Positions 28,601 to 43,600 are shown, numbered from the stretch's first letter. The stretch is DNA of 64,000 bases from Sinohyriopsis cumingii (GCA_028554795.2 CM068838.1:89891944-89955943), one strand, 5' to 3'. Notes: generated by a model not told the origin, from the letters alone. Program-made: numbers and translations.

Positions 28601-31600
28601 AGCCCAACTTCAAAGCCATGTCCAGTATACCCCAATTTTAAAGCCTTGTCCAATAATAAGCCCACCCCAGCTTTAAAGCCTCGTCCAATAATAAGCCCAT
28701 CCCAGCTTGTAAGCCTTGTCCGATAATATTTACTCCAACTTTTAAGCCTTGTTTATTTAGAAACCTACCTTAACTTTAAAGCCTTGTCCAGTAATAAGTT
28801 AACCACCAACTTTGAAGCTGTGTCTGATAATAAGCCCACCCAGCTTTAAAGCCTTGTCCAATAATTTCTTTAGGTCTTGTCCAATAATAAGCCCAACCTG
28901 GTGTTAAAGCCTTGTCCAATAATTCTACCTTAACCTGTAGGCCTTGTCCAATAATAAGCCCATCTGAGCTTTAAAGCCTTGTCCAATAATTCTACCTCAG
29001 CCTTTAAGCCTTGTCCAATAATAAGCCCACTCCAGCTTTAAAAGGTTGTCGCATAAGTCCACCCCAGATTTTAAATCACCTTTAAAAAATGGACCCTCTG
29101 GGTTATGAATGGGAAAAGTACTGTTTAAGCTGCCTTTTCTTTCTGTTTTCAGGTTGATGTGACTTATCCTTTCCACCCAAACTCCCGCTTAAAGCTCACT
29201 TCAGAGTCCAGGCTTAAACTTACACCACAGGAAGCAGACCTAGCAATGAAAGAAATGAGTAAGCCAGGCCTGGAGACTATAAAACTCAAAGTTTGCGTTC
29301 GAGATTTAGTTTTCTCTTGCAAACAGTCAAAAGTGGCATTACAAATCTAAAATGCATTTTGATAGGCTGACAGAAAATCTCAAGCTGATAAAATTAATGA
29401 CTTCTGGGCCTGGGCCCTCATTATGAAAACTATAAATTATGATTTATATTTAATGTTCTGTCTGATTAAAATCAGATCAGTGGTGTTCTACATAAAGATC
29501 TGACAGTTTTGGTGTAATTTTCTGATGACCTTTGAATTGGACAACGGAAATGCAGCTTTCATAAATTTGAAAGTCAATCAAATAGTTTGGTGCACATTGA
29601 TGCTCTTAAGTCATACTGCGTAGTATCCCAAATCTGTAGGTGCTGACATCTGATTGGCTGATAAAATTAGCAATTATGGTAATAACATAGGTCACCAGGA
29701 CATGACCTCTAAATGTGGTTGCTGTCAGATCTTCATGTACAACAGTGGAGATCTAATTTTAATCAGGGCTGTTCCATTTAAACATACATTGTACCCAGGG
29801 AAGGCAGTTTTTAAAAAGGATATGCCAGGGTACTTTGATTTCACAGAGTTAATATTAAAATGATAAGAAATTTCTGAAGTGCATCTATGGGTGAGTGCCC
29901 CACTTTAAAAGTGCCTTCCCTGGGTCCCTTGCATGTTTTACTGGAACATCCCTTAGGTTGATTAAATGTTTAACTTCTTTATTTATTTTTAATTATCTGC
30001 ACCATAAGATTTGATATGCAGTGGAACCCATTTAAAAAAAACTTGGATTAAGTGAATTTACTGATTTATTGAAGTTCCAATTTTGATTAAATACAGCTAC
30101 AATCCATATTTTTTGTTTGTTTTGCAAAATGTGTCCATTATGTATCTATAAAAACTAGATTTTTCATCTTCTTTTCAAAACATCTAAACCAATTTCAGCT
30201 AAACTTCATAGAACAGCATCCTGGCATGAAGACCATGACAAATTTCACACAGCATTCTTACATGAAGGTTTTTGAATTACTTTTACCAATGATGCTGATT
30301 CACATTCAGGTGTGGTCACTGTTACAAAAATGGAAAGACCTTTAAATGACTTCAGAGAAATCACTTACATAATTTTTACCAAATTGGGCAGAAAACATGT
30401 AATATAAAAGCCTATCCTGTTTATACAAATCACGCCAGTATGCCATCTGTTATGGTTACTGTTATGGTTGACATTGTTTATACAAATCATGCCAGTATGC
30501 CATTTGTTATGGTTGACATTGTTTATACAAATCATGCCAGTATGCCATCTGTTATGGTTGACGGTGTTTATACAAATCATGCCAGTATGCCATCTGTTAC
30601 GGTTGACAATGTTTATACAAATCATGCCAGTATGCCATCTGTTATGGTTGACAATGTTTATATAAATCATGCCAGTATGCCATCTGTTATGGTTGACATT
30701 GTTTATACAAATCATGCCAGTATGCCATCTGTTATAGTTGACACTGTTTATACAAATCATGCCAGTATGCCGTCTGTTATGGTTGACAATGTTTATACAA
30801 ACCATGCCAATATGCCATCTGTTATGGTTGACATTGTTTATACAAATCATGCCAGTATGCCATCTGTTATGGTTGCATTGCTTAAAATAAAAAAATAAAA
30901 TCTTTAACTGATTTCTCAGAAATTGCATTGTATAATTTAACCATATTTTACAGAAAATGTTTGAACATAAAGACTTTTATGCGTATTATGCTGACTCGTC
31001 ATCAAGTATAGCCAGCATTACGAAAAATAGAAACAACTTTTCAAGAGCTGCTCAACCAAACTGGTTGAAATGCTCAACCAAACTGGTCCAAATTTTGACT
31101 TAAAGTATCCTTGCTGGAAGGTCTTGCTAATATTTATACAGTTGATGCTGATCCTCCATCCGAGGCCCTGGATGGGTGAGTGGTCTAAGGCACTAGGCCA
31201 GTAGGTGTTGTTTGCTGGGACTTCCTGGGGTTTAACTGGTTCCTTCCTTCACCAGATATACTGTCACCATATAGAGCCTTTCATGTACTGAAAAATGCAC
31301 TAAACCAACAAACTGATGCACCATAAAATATAGGTGCCATTACTAAAAATAGATAAACAACTTTATTAAACAGAATGATTAACAGAATTTTAGTACATTT
31401 GATAGAAAGAATTCTGGCATTGTGACTTTTTTAATGTTGGTCATTTGATTCAGATGATGCATCAAATGTGGATGAAGATACCAAAAATAAAAAGACCTTT
31501 AAAAAGATGTTTTTATAAGATATGCAGTCAACAGCTTTGGAAAAAGTTTAAACAGAATCCTATTGACCCAGAATGCTTGGCTAACTTCTAGGCATGTGTC

Positions 31601-34600
31601 AAGTGACTGTTCTCAGACTGACTTGGGACTCTTGTTTTGTAAGAAAAATATAGTCAAATTTGACCAGTCCTATGAGAATTAAAACAAATTGATTCTTCTG
31701 AATCAGAATCATTCCCATCCATTAATTAACTCAGTATTACATTTTCTTCCTGTTTCAGAGAATAAACTTGGCCAGCCTTGGCAGGAACCAAATTTCCAAA
31801 CTGAATGTTTCTTTCTCACAAATCATTCTCACCACTTGTCCATTATACCTGTCATTCGCAAGTATACACGCCGGTTACGGGCAGTTCGGGAACTGACTCG
31901 AATGGTAGAGGAATTGGAATCAGCAGAAAGGGAATGGTCACTGGGCGCATTATCACTACGCAATAAAGAACTATTGAAAAAATGGAAGTCACAAATACAG
32001 GTAGGAATCTTTAGAACACAGGTAATACCGTGTTCATCAGAAACTCTGCACTAGATAATTTGAAGCTTGATTAATTCATTTTGAAAAAATAAATTACCTG
32101 GTTATAATATGTTAGGAGTCCTTCCACTGTTCACAAATCCTTCACTCCTAGGTGAAAAGACATTAACATCTTTGGTATATTTCAATAGTTAAAGTGTTTA
32201 AACATCTGCTGACAAGATAAGTCAGACAAGAGTAGTCTCCCCATTAATTGATATATTGGTGCCTGATCCCATCATTAACCAGTCTACTATTTCCATCCTG
32301 CTCCGGCTCACCATACTCAATGAAGAATATCTTCCACTTTGTGCTTTTTCTCAAGCTGGAGTAATCCAGGGAGTTGTCTTATCACAAGGGAAGTATAATC
32401 CATCTCTTTTCTCATTGAATTTGACTCTGTCATCATTATAAATGAATATTTTGCATCTCATTTGCCAGTTTAATTATACAAGAAGTAAGTCTCCCTGTTA
32501 ATTCTCTATTCTAATGGTCAATAGTACTGTAAAACCCATCTTGAGAACTGACCATTCTGCCAACAAAAATGAGTCTCTCAAGACATGTGGTTTTGCCCAA
32601 TGGTTTTGCACAAAAAGACCAGTTTCCAAGGTCAAATTTCAGCACTCATGCCCAGAAACCCAAAGCTCCATCTTTATTTCATGGTAATATGAATATGATA
32701 AATATGAAGGACACCAGTAAGGCATTTCAGTTGGGGAAAACCTCAACCATGTCTTACTCAGTACATACCCCTCACCTAGCCCCAACACAACTGATCTTGT
32801 ATCTCATGGCACAAGCTCTTGGGTTAATATTGATGTGTTGCAAAAGCCTAGCTTGAATCTTCCCAGTATTGGCTACTGTAATCTTGCCAGGGATAGCCAG
32901 TACAGGACTTTCTTCCCATACATCACTTTCCTGGGATAGCCAATATGGGACTTTCTTCCCCGGACATCACCTGACACCAGATGGCTGGCACTTTGTCGCT
33001 GATACAGTCACAATATAAATACAGTGGTAATGGCTACACTGATCATGCCTGGGATAGCTAATACCATCATTCAGTTTTGGACTTAAATGATTTCCACTTT
33101 GCATGAAAACATGAAATTCCTGATCACTCTCATGATATGCCTGGATTTCTTGTCCACAGACAATAATCTTGTTCTGTCACAACAATGAATTCACCTGGGT
33201 ATGACATTCAGTACCCACCTGAGCCATGTCTTTCCCTAAGGAAGGTGCTTTGAGTATTGTCTTGATAGTGTCAACCACCCATATCAATTCAAGCCTTTCT
33301 TTGCCTATTAGGCTTCCTCAGTGTGCTGGTCACAAGTTTATGATACCACTTAAGAGGATCATCTTTTCAGATGGGTAGCTGAAGCTCTGATCACACCAAG
33401 CTCCAAACAATGTGAAGACCAAATTTATTAGCTAATATTGGACTGATATGAAAACATGTACATTTTAATCTGTTAAACCAAAGGCCTTAGTATGTTGTTG
33501 TTATAGGGTTTAACACCATTTTTCAGCACAAGATAGGCTATACATGGCGGCCAGTATTAATGGTGGAGGAAGAACTGGGAAAACCCCTGAAAGAACCACC
33601 GACCCACGAGAAGCTACTGGCAAGCTTTCTCACATATCCACATTTGCCGAGCCCGAGACTCGAACCCATGCAGACAGAGGTGAGATGGCAGTGATCTGTG
33701 ACAGAGAGCGCTTTAGACCACTTGGCCACTCGGGGCCCCTGTCTTAGTATGATGTCACACGAAGAGAATGGAACTTAGTTCAGTTCCTCATGGAGATCCT
33801 GGATGGTACAAATCCTATGATAATAGATTTTGAGACATTTTGAATATGTGATGTACAAACCCTTTAACAATTGCACAGTGATAATATAGAATTAATTGAA
33901 AATTACTATAGTGATAAAAATGGCTGGATGACCCCTTTAATAATAATAAAGCTAGGACAAAAACATGTATATATTATTTAAAATAAATAATTTAAAGTAT
34001 ACTTTATGAAATTATTTTAATGCAAACATTCCATTAGCAGTGTATTATTCCAGTCAATCTAACAAAAGAGAAAATTGCATTATTAAGACTCAATATTTGG
34101 TCCTGTAGGCAATTTTTTTATTTTAAATAATTATATCCATATCCTGAAAAGTGGGTGGACACTGCATCCATATTTCTTTCTGTGTATCCATCACACTTAA
34201 ATAATTTCTGCTCATTAACTTTAAATCCATTTAAAGGGATGAAACTTTTGTATCCTTCTACATTATCATTAGAAGGTGTGTTGTTTAACATGTTAAAAAT
34301 ACTAATTTATATCAAATGGCTTGGAATTATCAGCCATTTTGTCCCCACTTTTTGTAGAAAGTGGGTGATATTAAATTTAGCTTATCCATTCTTCTTTCTG
34401 CCTATCTATCCTTCTATTAGTCCTGCTTTTCTTTCTGCACAAGAACTCTCAAGTATTATTGGACCAAATTTGCTATGCAGCTTGAGTTTGATGAGAACTT
34501 GGCTGCATTTGATTATCAGCTTTCTGCATCGTCATTTAGCAGAGTGATATCCAGTGCTTACGTGATTATTGTGGAGCAAAACTTGACTTTAAACTGCTGA

Positions 34601-37600
34601 CAACCAGGTTTTATTGCCTGGAGTGAAGATAAAGTTGCTTTCTTCTTGGCCAAAGCAGAGGAGAAAATTCTGTATGTAATTGATGGGTAATGACATGTAA
34701 CTGATTCCACCGTTTTAGAGAACAGCATGGTTTAAAACAGACCATGTGTCTTCATTTGCAGAAATAATTGCTTTGTAATAGAACTTACTAAATGAACTAG
34801 ATAGAGCGTCACTTATAAAATGCTAACAATGAAATATATAGCTTGTGAAATGCAAGTTAAATCTAAATCTTAACATTTGAAAAGGATCATGGATCATCCA
34901 AGCATACCATTATGATAGCAGGATCATGGCTCATCCAAGCATACCATTATGATAGCAGGGTCGTGGATCATCCAAGCATACCATTATGATAGCAGGATCA
35001 TGGATCATCCAAGCATACCATCTTGGCGTTATGACAGCAGGAGTTGATGTTTTATCCATTAAAAAAGGCAGAATAGTCTTTTAAGTGGGTGAAAGTTCAA
35101 CCCCTGTAATATCATCAGATTGAATAAGTACATCTTGAATTGTTAGTACCCGATGGGTGGCCATATGGTCTAATGTGCTCTCCTTTATAGATCAATCACA
35201 TTATCTCATCTCTACCTGTGTGAGTTCAAATCTTGGCTTGACCAAACTGGATATATATAAAGTTTGCCAGTAGCTTTCTGTGGTTTGGTGGTTCATCTTG
35301 CATTCCCTCCGGGTTATTCCTCCACCAAAATATACTGGCAGCCATGTGTAGTCTGTCCTGTGCTGGAAAATAGCATTAAATCCCACAAAACCAGACAAAT
35401 CATGGATTCTTAATTAAAGTGGGGTTTGTTAGGAATTGATAATAATATTACTATAATGACTGCAGGTGTCTAGATGTTAGGTAGTTTGTCTTCATTTTGT
35501 TCAAACTGCACTACATAATGAAAGGTCTCTGAAAATTTCAGAAGTGAAAAACCAAAGATATCAACACTGGGTTGAATGAGAATGATTTTAATTGGTATAT
35601 TTAGGATTTTGGCATTGCTGATTGGGTAAAAGTGCTGGTAAAATAATGACTATAAACGTGGACATGAGACACATGCCAAAACAACTAATTATGGTCATCA
35701 TTCACTATGTTTGTGTTTACTGCATTTATCCCAAATTAGCACTATACCCATATGCTTTTCTCTGCATCACCTTTTCTCTTTCATTTTGTCTTTCATAGTT
35801 CCATAATTGTAAAGATTTACAGTTGATTGAAAATTTACTCAGTATTCTGAGTGATGCAAACAAGTCACATATTCTTAGCTTCAGATATACCCACCATCAC
35901 CAGACCACCCTTCACTTTCCCACAAATGTGATGACTGATGTATCACTCAAGTTTAAAATGATATAGATATGGTATACTGGTAGATCCCTGGGTCAAACGG
36001 GCAGTGATCATAATGGTGTGTTGCAGTTCCTTCCTGTAGAGACTTCTTAATTTCGTTTAAGTATGTACATGGGAAGGACAACATTTTTGTCTTGTTTTTT
36101 AGGCTAGATTTGGAGCTGGCAGTATAAATTGTAATGTAATTGTAATTGGTTAAATAGTCTTGGAGAAAAAGAAATACAGGGAAAAATTCCTTGCCTTCAT
36201 TTACATTAGCTGACTAGTTTGAAACAGAGAATAGGAGAACATTGATTTTCTTGTTTTGTTAACAGAGACTGCAGAAGAGCAAGCTATGTGCTGATGTTGG
36301 AACCTTGGATGAATCTCTACTCAGACGATGTCTGGAATTTTACAGCATAATGTCAGATTACCTTTTGAGGGTTGCTGATCCAGACAACAATGGGTATTTA
36401 CTTTTAACATATGTGAAAAATGTTTCATATGCAACCACCATTTATTGGGACTTTTAAATTGTCCAAAGCTACAGAAAGTGCCAGATGCATAAGGCATTTT
36501 TAGATAAATATGAATTATAAGAATGATTAACCGTTTGGACTAACCACATTTCCCCAACAAATTTAGATATGTTATCACTGACACAGAGATTATATTACAT
36601 TATTAAATATACTTTTTTCAGCTGCAAATATCGTTTGATCAGATAGTTATTCAGTAATGAACAAATTCTTTTGATTAGAATTAAAGGCAAGGGTTGAGGT
36701 CTGTTTTCATGAACAATAAACGTCAAAAGTAAATTCTTAAAATTAGTTGCAGTTGAACTGTTGTTTTTTTGTAGTGCTTACACTAGCATTTCTCCTTTAG
36801 ATACTCCCCCATGACATTATTGTTAGAGATATAAGCCTGCTATTTCATGAATCCAGCTGTACTAAAAAGAGGAAAATTTGTCTCTTCTGTCCATCTCATA
36901 TAGACAAAGGGCAATAACTCTTTACCATTACCTCCTCTTGCCACCACCAGGTGTTTCTAGTTTTTGAGCTTCTCTTCTATACAACAAAAAAATTGTATGA
37001 GATATGTCCACGAAATGAAAGCCAAATTATTAAAGTCAAACCATCCGTTGAGGATTTTGGATTTATTTAGGTTAGTATTCATTCCTAAACTGGTGTTAAT
37101 TATTTTTTGAATTTTGTGAATATTTTGTGAAATTTTTACATTTTCTTAGACTTGGCAATGTTTGGACCACATGTCACAACTTGCTATTATTGATGTGTGT
37201 TGTTATTCATGGTTTCACAAACATTGCCTATTGCTTTCTCATCCAGTTAGTAAAGGGTGTTGTGACTCATCAGTTTATACATTTTTGTTGTGTTTTATCT
37301 TGTTGTTTCAGTGAAACCTGTTAGTGGAGTGTAATAAATGCAGTAAGTTCAAGGCTAAGGAAGAATGCATGAGTTGTGCCTTGTGTGTTCAAAATGTACT
37401 TATCTGTTCTTTGCAGTGTGTGCACTTTTTGGTCTGAGAGGGCATTGACAACAGTTTTACAAAAGTTGGCAAAAACAAAGAATGAGGGTGACAATGATGC
37501 AAATTTTAAAATTCCTACAAGTGTACACACATTTTTAGGTGACCAAGGAACATAAGGCCAACCACATATCCCAGCAGTGCCTTCAGGACTGTAAGTCCGG

Positions 37601-40600
37601 GCCAGGCACATGGGACTTTTTACAGATCCACTAGATCTATCCTTTACTATCATATCGCTCTCCATGATCATCCAACCAGTCAAGCCATCTCAATCATACT
37701 AGACCCATTCAAGTTGCAAGGTCTACAGCTTCTTTTTTCATCAATTACTGAGATCTTGATTATAGATTGTCTTTTGTAACATGCCTACAGCTGTACACAG
37801 TTACAATGACGGGGCTGTTAGTGATAGATCCATCTTGCCTGGCATAAGACTACACAAGCACATTACTTCATGGATTTTAGTGATAGATCCCGGCGGTCCA
37901 GCCATGCTGGTACTGACACCAACCAGACATTCTTCCTCATGGCTGGTAAGCGATGTTAGCCATATTCCCTGTGAACCAGCTGTCCATACTGGTAGGACAA
38001 AATCGTCTATCAGAGTCAGCTTTTCCTTTAGTCGCTGCTTACTTGCAGGGTATTATCTGTCAGATATACAGAAATGATGGCATTGTGTCATTGTTACCAC
38101 AGGGAATGGTTTATCCTAAAATGGAAGCAGACCGTGAACAGTCTGGTACAAGACACATTCCACTTTCTGTCATACTGAACTCCAGGCATTAGATATAAAT
38201 TAGCAGCAATTAACATGTCTGTCCCCACTTTTTATAAAGTCGTTTTTTCTTTTTATAAATCCCGGAACATTGTTGCCATGTCTTTTATATTGGATTATGG
38301 CTTCCATGGCAATTTTCTGACTGGCAGGAAAACTCAGTCAGTGAACATGCCTTGGAGACAAGAGCTCAGATTGCTCTGTCATTAATAGAGCAGGTCATCG
38401 TTCAATGGTAAATGTGTTGATTGACTCTGGCAATCTTATCTTGATATGTTGTTATGTGTGTTTTCACTCCATGATGTTTGAAAAAAGAAAACATGCTTTG
38501 GATTGAAGGAGTTAGGAGGCAGGCAGATTAAGAACTACCTTCTAACATGCCACTCCACCTGTATTCTAGTTTTAGAAACCAGCCACCACTGCTGCAACAG
38601 ATGGAATAATGGAAAGCCAAAAAAAAGGGATTGTTTACCTCCCAAGTACTGTTCAGACTCAACCTTATGCCAATCTGGGAGGTACCCTTATAGGGAGGTA
38701 AGAAACCAAATTGTTCAACTCCAAAAGTTTCTCTCTCCCACCTCCACTGCCCACAGATAGTGTAACAATGGGTGCCTGCATTTCCAATCACATTGAATCA
38801 ACTTTTTTCTGCCAAATGAATGGGTGGTCCAAGTCATTGCAGATGGATTTCATATTTCCTTTGTTCCACCGCTCCTCAGTCTTCCTGTCTATTTCTAACT
38901 AGTGTGCCATCAGATCACACCATTGGGGCAGAAAAACTTGGTTTCTTACCTCCCTGTAAAGGTACCTCCCAGATAAGGTGAAGGACAAAATTCCTCAGCA
39001 ACCGTCACTCATCAGATCACAGGCTGTGATGATTGTACCAACACAACAATTTCTGTTTTATATTCACAGCTGTTCTGTACCAGAAAGGCCAATGGCAAAT
39101 TGAGGTTCATCATAGACTTCAGTCACCTCAGTCTGTGTCTTACAGCCGATTACATACATGTCCCTATTCACCCGTTATCATGAAAATTCCTTCAGTTTGC
39201 TTACTGTAACAAAGTTTACAAATTTTTGAGTCTTTATATTGAGTATCTGCTCCTAGGTGTTTGCTAATTTAAGGAATGCATTGTCACCCTGAAGGTCAAC
39301 TTCCTCCACAGCAACAGTGGCATATCTGGATGATCTCCTCCAAAGACATGTGGTAAAAAAGCCTGTCAGTTCTAGAAGGACCTACTCTACAAGAAGACGG
39401 CTCTGGTTATGTCTCACAACTCCATAGTGGTAACTTACCTCCTCAAACGGAGTGTACCAAATCATCTGACCCATGCATACTAGTTTGGCAGTTTCCTTGT
39501 CAATGCTGCCAGCTTCAGATCAACACACAAATCAGACACATTCCTGTCAGACTCAATTTCTTGGCTGACATTCTCCCTGAATGTGTCTGTTTATCCATAC
39601 AGAATAGTCCATTAATCTGTTGGATTTGTTTGCTTTGGGGGCATCTGACAAGAGACCTTTTGTAGCAAGGTGGAACCCCAATGGGCCACCTTTGTCTTAT
39701 GGGTTCTGGACCCAAAAGCTTGGGCCATAGATTCACCATCAGTCAGTTGGGAAGGGTTATGAGCCCCCCACTGTCATAGTACCAAAAAGAATGTAGAATA
39801 AATATGGGTTCAGATTTGCAAGATAATTCTGATAGCTCTTTGATGGTACAAGTCCTGAGTCAATGATTACTCAAGCTAGCAAGAGACCTACCCAGGAATA
39901 TTATGGCCAAACTGTATCTCTTCATGGTCGCAGGTGATCTACCCCTGCCCTGACCATCTTCTCTTTCATTGCTTTTGTAAATATAGCCATGCAAGAGAAG
40001 TAATTGAGATCTTTGCTAGTGAAGAGAATCTTAAGGGTAAAAAGGCCCTCCACTCTGCATGCTTGTGATGGAAATGATCTGCATGCTTGTGATGGAAATG
40101 ATTGCATGCTTGTGATGGAAATAATCTGCATGCTTGTGATGGAAATAATCTGCATGCTTGTGATGGAAATGATCTGCATGTTTGTAATGGAAATGATCTG
40201 CATGCTTGTGATGGAAATGATCTGCATGCTTGTGATGGAAATGATCTGCATGCTTGTGATGGAAATGATCTGCATGCTTGTAATGGAAATGATCTGCATG
40301 CTTGTAATGGAAATGATCTGCATGCTTGTGATGGAAATGAACTGCATGCTTGTGATGGAAATAATCTGCATGCTTGTGATGGAAATAATCTGCATGCTTG
40401 TAATGGAAATGATCTGCATGCTTGTAATGGAAATAATCTGCATGCTTGTGATGGAAATAATCTGCATGCTTGTAATGGAAATGAACTGCATGCTTGTAAT
40501 GGAAATGATCTGCTTGCTTGTGATGGAAATGATCTGCATGCTTGTAATGGAAATGATCTGCATGCTTGTGATGGAAATGATCTGCATGCTTGTGATGGAA

Positions 40601-43600
40601 ATGAGCATGTTTTCGGGGACTAGTTTTGAGTCAAGAACATAGTCCCTTTGAGTCTATCAATTCCTCAGCTAGCTGACTTTTGTTTCCTCTGGCTTTACGG
40701 GGAGAAAGAGCAGTCACCAGCTGCCACCAGAAGCTACTGCTTCATGATATTTGATTCAATCAGGCATCATGGAAGAAGAGATATCGGTCATGATAAGGAC
40801 CTACCAGACTTACATCCCAATTTTGATTTGAATAGGCCAAAATCCTTCACTCTGCATCCAAACTGGAATCTGTCCGTCTTATCATGGCTCAATTCAGTAA
40901 AATGTGAGCTATTAATCTGGACCTCGGTGAATCTGTTATCATACTAACCTGTGTCTGTAGATAAGATGAGAGCAACTGCCATGCAGTATTCTGTCCCAGC
41001 CCTTAAGCACTACCTGAAGCACACACAGAGACAAGACATGGCAAATGCAAAGGATTCTTTCTCCCAGTGAAGGCGATAAAGCAGGATATCACTTCCTAAG
41101 TCTTTGTGGCTTAATTGGGTTATATGCTCAGCATACTCTGATGTCACTAAAGATCGGAGTCACCTCGTGAAAATTTCAGCTTATGAAATTAGAGCAGTCC
41201 TGACTTCAGATATAACTTTTTGATTCCAAGACATCATAGAAGCTGTTGGCAGGCATGCAGTGTCAACCTTCTTGACATTTTTTTCTCAGGAATTTAATTT
41301 TACAGAGACAAAACCTGAATCTGGTGGATTCTGTGGCTATGGCCCAGATGACCACCAGACCCATTTAAACCAAAAGTCTCTTTGCTTCACTGGATTCGCC
41401 AATGAATTTTGATGGTAACAAAATTTCAATAATCATCTTCTTAACCCTGACAAGAGCAGTCACAGATCATGTGACCATATCCTGTGTTGCTTTTAGTTGG
41501 AGAGTGAATTATATAGGGAATCCAATCTTTCTTCCGTAGAAGGATACTGAGAAATAGGTTGAATCCTCAGCATTCCCTCCTCCAATTTCCTATTTTCCTA
41601 TCATGAATGTGATCAGGGGAAAGTATTTGAAGAATAAAGCGAAGTTTTAAGTAAATTATGTTTCTCTTATGTTTTACCTGATCACATTTCTTAAGAAACC
41701 TCAGCAGCCCCGAAGCCCCCATGTGAGCATCGTCATTGGCATATTGCTCATCTTAAATAGTAGCAAAACCTCGGGGTTGCATGGGAGGTTTTTTGCAGGA
41801 GTTATTGCCCTTTTGTCTATATGAGATAGAAATGATGACTTTTTGTATTTTTAGTAGGATTATATTTTGGAGTTTGTAGGCTTATATCCCTAACATTACT
41901 AACATTAATATGATATGGTATGTATTTTTGGACAAACATAATTTACTTAAAAATTAAATTTCTTTGTGAACCTCTCTAAATCAGATTTGAACATCAACAA
42001 TGTGTGGCAAAGTACAACATCTGGATTGAGGAATTATGTACATTTGTTTCCAGATTCGCAATTCCAAGCATATATATTAACCATTGTATAGCTTGAGTCA
42101 TGTTTCAGTATCTCTTTTCAGAAATTCCTTACCACTTCCTTCAGAGGCATCCTTTCAATTTACGGCTCTTCCAGAGTTTTATCTGGAAGATATTGCTGAT
42201 TTTGTCCTCTTTGTCTTACAGTAAGTTAAAATGTTTTTATTCCTAAATTATGAATTTCAGAAAAGGCTATTTTATTTAATTCTATATGTGGATTGAAGAA
42301 TGCCATTTTTTTTTAGGGGTGCCAAAAAGATGAATAGTCAGAACAACTGAAATAAAGGATCAAACCCTACCCCTACAGTAGAAACAAATAAGAATGTTGC
42401 ATCTCTCTCATGTATATTTACATTCCAAAGACCCACTGTCAATCATGAATATAAACATGTATATTGACATTCAAAAGACCCACTGTCAATCATGAATATA
42501 AACATGTGCAGCAGGCTTGTAATAGGTGCACAAATCAGATGGGGGAAATTTTTATATAGATATTCCATGGTGGCAGCCATCATAAAAGATGACATTTTCA
42601 TTAAATATGATGACACCATATAGTTAATATTGTGTATCACTTTCAGATCTGTATTTGCTTCTACATAAGTATTAGTGTTATTCTTCTATCGTTTCCTCTC
42701 AAACTAATAATTTATAAAAATATTTTTTTGTTTAAAAAAAGCAATAGTATATACCTTCACACAACAAACATATTTTATTCTTCTCTTATGTTTTTAATGA
42801 TTAATTATTACTTGACAACAAGCAGATAAACTACCTCAGAAATATGTAACACCTAATTGACATTTCCAGTAAAGTCAGATGGGGAAGTTTTATTCAATCA
42901 GATTACCAAAAAATTCTTAGGGGATGATCATAAAAGTTGTTTTAATTTGCATTTTGTTTTCTTAATTCGGGACCATGCTTCATATATTTTGTTTGAAATG
43001 TATGATATATTGACACACAGTGTTATAGTCAGTAACACGTGGTATGAGCGAATAATATATTGATACACAGTGACAGATTATAGTGAGTAACACATGGTAT
43101 GAGTGAATGATATATTGACACACAGTGACAGATTATAGTCAGTAACACATGGTATGAGTGAATGATATATTGACACACAGTAACAGATTATAGTCAGTAA
43201 CACATGGTATGAGTGAATGATATATTGACACACAGTGACAGATTATAGTCAGTAACACATGGTATGAGTGAATGATATATTGACACGCAGTGACAGATTA
43301 TAGTATGTAACACATGGTGTGAGTGAATGATATATTGACACACAGTGACAGATTATGGTCAGTAACATATGGTGTGAGTGAATAATGTATGATATGTTGA
43401 CACACAGTGACAGATTATAGTAAGTAACACATGGTGTGAGTGAGTGATCTAATGTGTATAGTACAGGACAAGCAATAATTCATTTATAGTGTTTTTGATC
43501 AGTACAAGAGAAAGATGATGATATTACATGAGAATTAACAAATTCTGCAAATTCAGTTAAAAAATAACATACTACACAATTGTTTCCATTGATTTTCATG

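Larger units (their letters stand above)
36811..41910 (+). mobile_element. Degenerate DIRS-like (tyrosine-recombinase) retrotransposon
   Basis: A roughly 5.1-kb element in the intron after exon 14. Both ends carry about 110-bp inverted terminal repeats. In between, in family order, are a cysteine-rich gag-like stretch (about 37330-37520), reverse-transcriptase pieces including AYLDDLL, an RNase H-region stretch ([25 protein letters not shown]), and a tyrosine recombinase. Frames are broken by stops and shifts throughout, so it is dead. A 24-bp array lies between the RNase H region and the recombinase. Class assignment rests on protein motifs, the recombinase and the inverted ends. Confidence 0.85.

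Noticed and set aside
29259..29350. Extension of exon 12 through the open frame to 29350
   Set aside because: The extension does not match UBE4B, and only the donor at 29259 gives the right phase for exon 13.
30365..30928. 187- and 152-codon frames on opposite strands
   Set aside because: Product of a 45-bp tandem array with frame-preserving period.
34155..34547. 130-codon open frame as a nested intronic gene
   Set aside because: No recognisable domain and no promoter or homology that I can see; composition matches surrounding intron.
39922..40642. Open frames of 173-228 codons on both strands
   Set aside because: Product of a 24-bp tandem array, whose period is a multiple of three; it sits in a dead retrotransposon.
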